NCBI GenBank assembly: GCA_002707985.1
Contig: PAOI01000017.1
Coordinates: 92,642 to 126,844 of the forward strand
Reading direction: 5' to 3'
DNA from: Sphingomonas sp.
GTDB taxonomy: Bacteria; Pseudomonadota; Alphaproteobacteria; Sphingomonadales; Sphingomonadaceae
DNA length: 34,203 nt
Shown here: one piece after another, positions 32,534 through 34,203 of the stretch
Layout of the letters: every line of letters starts with the position of its first letter
Numbering within the stretch: position 1 is the first letter of the stretch
Notes under the pieces: model-generated
Databases searched by the model: none
Told to the model about the DNA's origin: nothing
The model's input: only the letters and a program-made list of their open reading frames with translations
Program-made: the position numbers and the translations under genes

Positions 32534-33430
32534 CTATAATGTCGCTGCGCCGAAGGTGTCGCACCGGCCCGGATCGCCGGTTTCCAGCCCGCGCTTCAGC
32601 CAGCGCATCCGCTGTTCCGACGTGCCGTGGGTGAAGCTGTCGGGAACGACCCGGCCCTGCGCCTGCCGCTGGAGCGTATCGTCGCCGATCGCATTGGCGG
32701 CGGTCATGCCTTCCTCGATATCGCCCGGATCGAGCCGGCCCTTGTTCTGCGCGGCCCAGACGCCGGCAAAGCAATCGGCCTGCAGCTCGAGCCGTACCGA
32801 CAGCGCGTTCGATTGGGCCTCGCTCGCCTGCGCCTGCTGACGCGACACTTCGGTCGAGGTGCCGAGCAGATTCTGGACGTGATGTCCCACTTCATGCGCG
32901 ATCACATAGGCCTGGGCGAAATCGCCGCGCGCGCCGAACCGCTTGGCAAGCTCATCGAAAAAGGCGGTGTCGAGATAGACGCCCTGATCGGCGGGGCAAT
33001 AAAATGGCCCGACTGCCGAACTGGCATAGCCGCATTGCGATTGCGCGCCGCCAGTGAAGAAATTGATCGTCGCGGGACGATAGGTGCGCCCCGCCTGCTG
33101 AAACAGCGCTCTCCAGGTCTGTTCGGTGCTGGTCATCACCCGGCATGCGAACAGCCGTTCCTCGCTGTTGCACGCCGCCGATCCCTCGACCCCGGCGCTG
33201 CCGACCTGCGCATTGGGGCTGGTGCCCGTCGAGGGGACGAGCGACCCCAGCCCACCGCTGAAATAGGCATAGGCAGCAAGCCCGATCAGCACCAGCGCCG
33301 TACCGCCGCATCCCAGTCGCCCGAGCAGCAGCGGCAACAGGCCTAGCAGCCCGGCTCCGCCGCCACCGCCACCGCGCCCCCGGCCCAGATCGCGCGCATT
33401 GCTGGTGGGATCGAGATCGTCGAGGCGCAT
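32534..33430 (-). CDS. YpfJ-family neutral zinc metallopeptidase
   Basis: This 298-aa protein has a Gly-rich cytoplasmic start, one TM helix (about 36-60), and an extracytoplasmic domain with the zincin motif HEVGHHVQNLLG, the downstream metal-ligand Glu region in RLELQADCFAGVWA, and the C-terminal FTHGTSEQRMRWLKRG. These are marks of the YpfJ/KPN_02809 family of putative membrane-bound zinc peptidases; the substrate is unknown. Six cysteines suggest disulfides in the periplasm. A patatin gene diverges from it 159 bases away. Confidence 0.9.
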   Translation of the reverse strand: MRLDDLDPTSNARDLGRGRGGGGGGAGLLGLLPLLLGRLGCGGTALVLIGLAAYAYFSGGLGSLVPSTGTSPNAQVGSAGVEGSAACNSEERLFACRVMTSTEQTWRALFQQAGRTYRPATINFFTGGAQSQCGYASSAVGPFYCPADQGVYLDTAFFDELAKRFGARGDFAQAYVIAHEVGHHVQNLLGTSTEVSRQQAQASEAQSNALSVRLELQADCFAGVWAAQNKGRLDPGDIEEGMTAANAIGDDTLQRQAQGRVVPDSFTHGTSEQRMRWLKRGLETGDPGRCDTFGAATL

Positions 33431-33589
33431 CGGCTGGCATCCTGTTTCGTTGGGTCACCGCAACAATGCGCGAGGCGCGCTCGCGTTGCACGACCAAATT
33501 TGCGCGCCACCGAATCGCCCGCTCCCCCGTTCCAAATTTTCACTCCGCCGGCCGTTGATGCGGCGCACAACAGACGCCATCTATCCGGA

Positions 33590-34203
33590 ATGGCAGATGC
33601 CGAGCCCCAATCGCGACGCCACAGCCGCACCGCCGCCATGCCGCTGCCCGATTGCGTGGCGCTGGTGCTGCAGGGCGGCGGCGCGCTCGGCGGGTTTCAG
33701 GGCGGCGTTATCGAGGCGCTGGACGATGCCGGGATCGCGATCGACTGGGTCGCGGGCATTTCGATCGGCGCCGTCAATGCCGCGATCTTTGCAGGCAATC
33801 CCCCCGAACGGCGCGTCGAACGGCTGCGCGAATTCTGGGGCACGGTGACGGGCGCGCTCCCCGATTTCCAGATTCCGCTGGACGACCGGTTGCGCGAATG
33901 GGTGCATGAGTGGTCGGCGGGCGCAGTGCTGGTCGGCGGCGTGCCGGGATTTTTCCACCCCCGCCCCCTGCCGCCGGCAATGGCGCTGCCCGGCACGATA
34001 CAGGCGCTTAGCTTCTATGATTCCGCGCCGCTCGCCCAGACGCTCGACCGGCTGATCGACTGGGATCTGCTCAACGACGGCCCGGTTCGCCTGTCGGTCG
34101 GCGCGGTGAATATCGAAAGCGGCAATTTCCGCTATTTCGACACCAGCGAAGAACGGATCGACGCGCGCCACATCATGGCGTCCGGCGCATTGCCGCCGGG
34201 CCT
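33590..34203 (+). CDS. Patatin-like phospholipase, 5' part (runs off the window)
   Basis: The frame is open to the window end, about 205 residues. The N-terminal half of a patatin is present: the glycine-rich oxyanion loop LQGGGALGGFQGGVIEAL, the nucleophile elbow GISIGAVNAAI (GxSxG), and NPPERRVERLREFW. The sequence stops at ASGALPPG, just before the DGG-type active-site Asp expected in the family. An ATG at 33638 is an alternative start; neither has an obvious ribosome binding site. The DUF3734-containing patatin subgroup is a good match, but the C-terminus is not visible. Confidence 0.85.
   Translation, partial: MADAEPQSRRHSRTAAMPLPDCVALVLQGGGALGGFQGGVIEALDDAGIAIDWVAGISIGAVNAAIFAGNPPERRVERLREFWGTVTGALPDFQIPLDDRLREWVHEWSAGAVLVGGVPGFFHPRPLPPAMALPGTIQALSFYDSAPLAQTLDRLIDWDLLNDGPVRLSVGAVNIESGNFRYFDTSEERIDARHIMASGALPPG

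Overview
The window looks like ordinary chromosome from a high-GC alphaproteobacterium, most likely a sphingomonad (Sphingomonadaceae). This rests on overall protein character: a CtrA-type TTAA-N7-TTAA promoter, a gene-transfer-agent-type 3TM holin, HslV with the alphaproteobacterial N-terminal extension, and a separate Mur ligase/LD-carboxypeptidase pair. No database search was possible, so the genus is open. I see no insertion sequence, integrase, CRISPR array or rRNA. One tRNA, Ala(CGC), is present.

Layout. 1-2.8 kb: peroxide defence, with the end of ahpC, then ahpF and oxyR, separated by two good intrinsic terminators. 2.8-6.0 kb: a translationally coupled pair (DUF1989 protein and a YqcI/YcgG/GntA-like putative heme N-hydroxylase) behind a LysR regulator that diverges from an aldo/keto reductase. 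6.0-7.2 kb: an overlapping pgsA-moaD-moaE operon. 7.4-9.1 kb: an LplT-like MFS carrier, an unannotated 56-aa membrane peptide with a CtrA-type promoter, and tRNA-Ala. 9.3-10.9 kb: an ATGA-coupled operon of a 4TM protein, an XRE repressor and an exported alpha/beta hydrolase, with a promoter/operator in front. 11.0-13.4 kb: a divergent Mpl-like Mur ligase and LdcA, which fits cell-wall peptide recycling, with a REP-like palindrome between them. 13.5-16.3 kb: thrS and infC, the latter apparently starting at AUA. 16.3-19.8 kb: an exported S33 peptidase-like hydrolase, a VOC protein and a CPA1 antiporter with a cytosolic regulatory tail. 19.8-22.6 kb: glnD.

22.7-24.0 kb: an isolated endolysin-holin pair of gene-transfer-agent type and a 60-aa single-TM protein. 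24.3-26.8 kb: hslV and hslU, split by an opposite-strand DUF4282 gene. 26.8-31.8 kb: a lipoprotein, gloB, a 7TM-type diguanylate cyclase, and a GloA-like/TPR/ABHD10-like overlapping set. 31.8-34.2 kb: an unknown secreted protein, a YpfJ-type zinc metallopeptidase and the 5' part of a patatin phospholipase.

The best candidates for undescribed biology are the GntA-like/DUF1989 pair (possible guanidino-group chemistry), the CtrA-promoter micropeptide, the self-regulated 4TM/XRE/hydrolase operon, the orphan lysis cassette, and the AUA start of infC. Functions beyond family assignment are inference.
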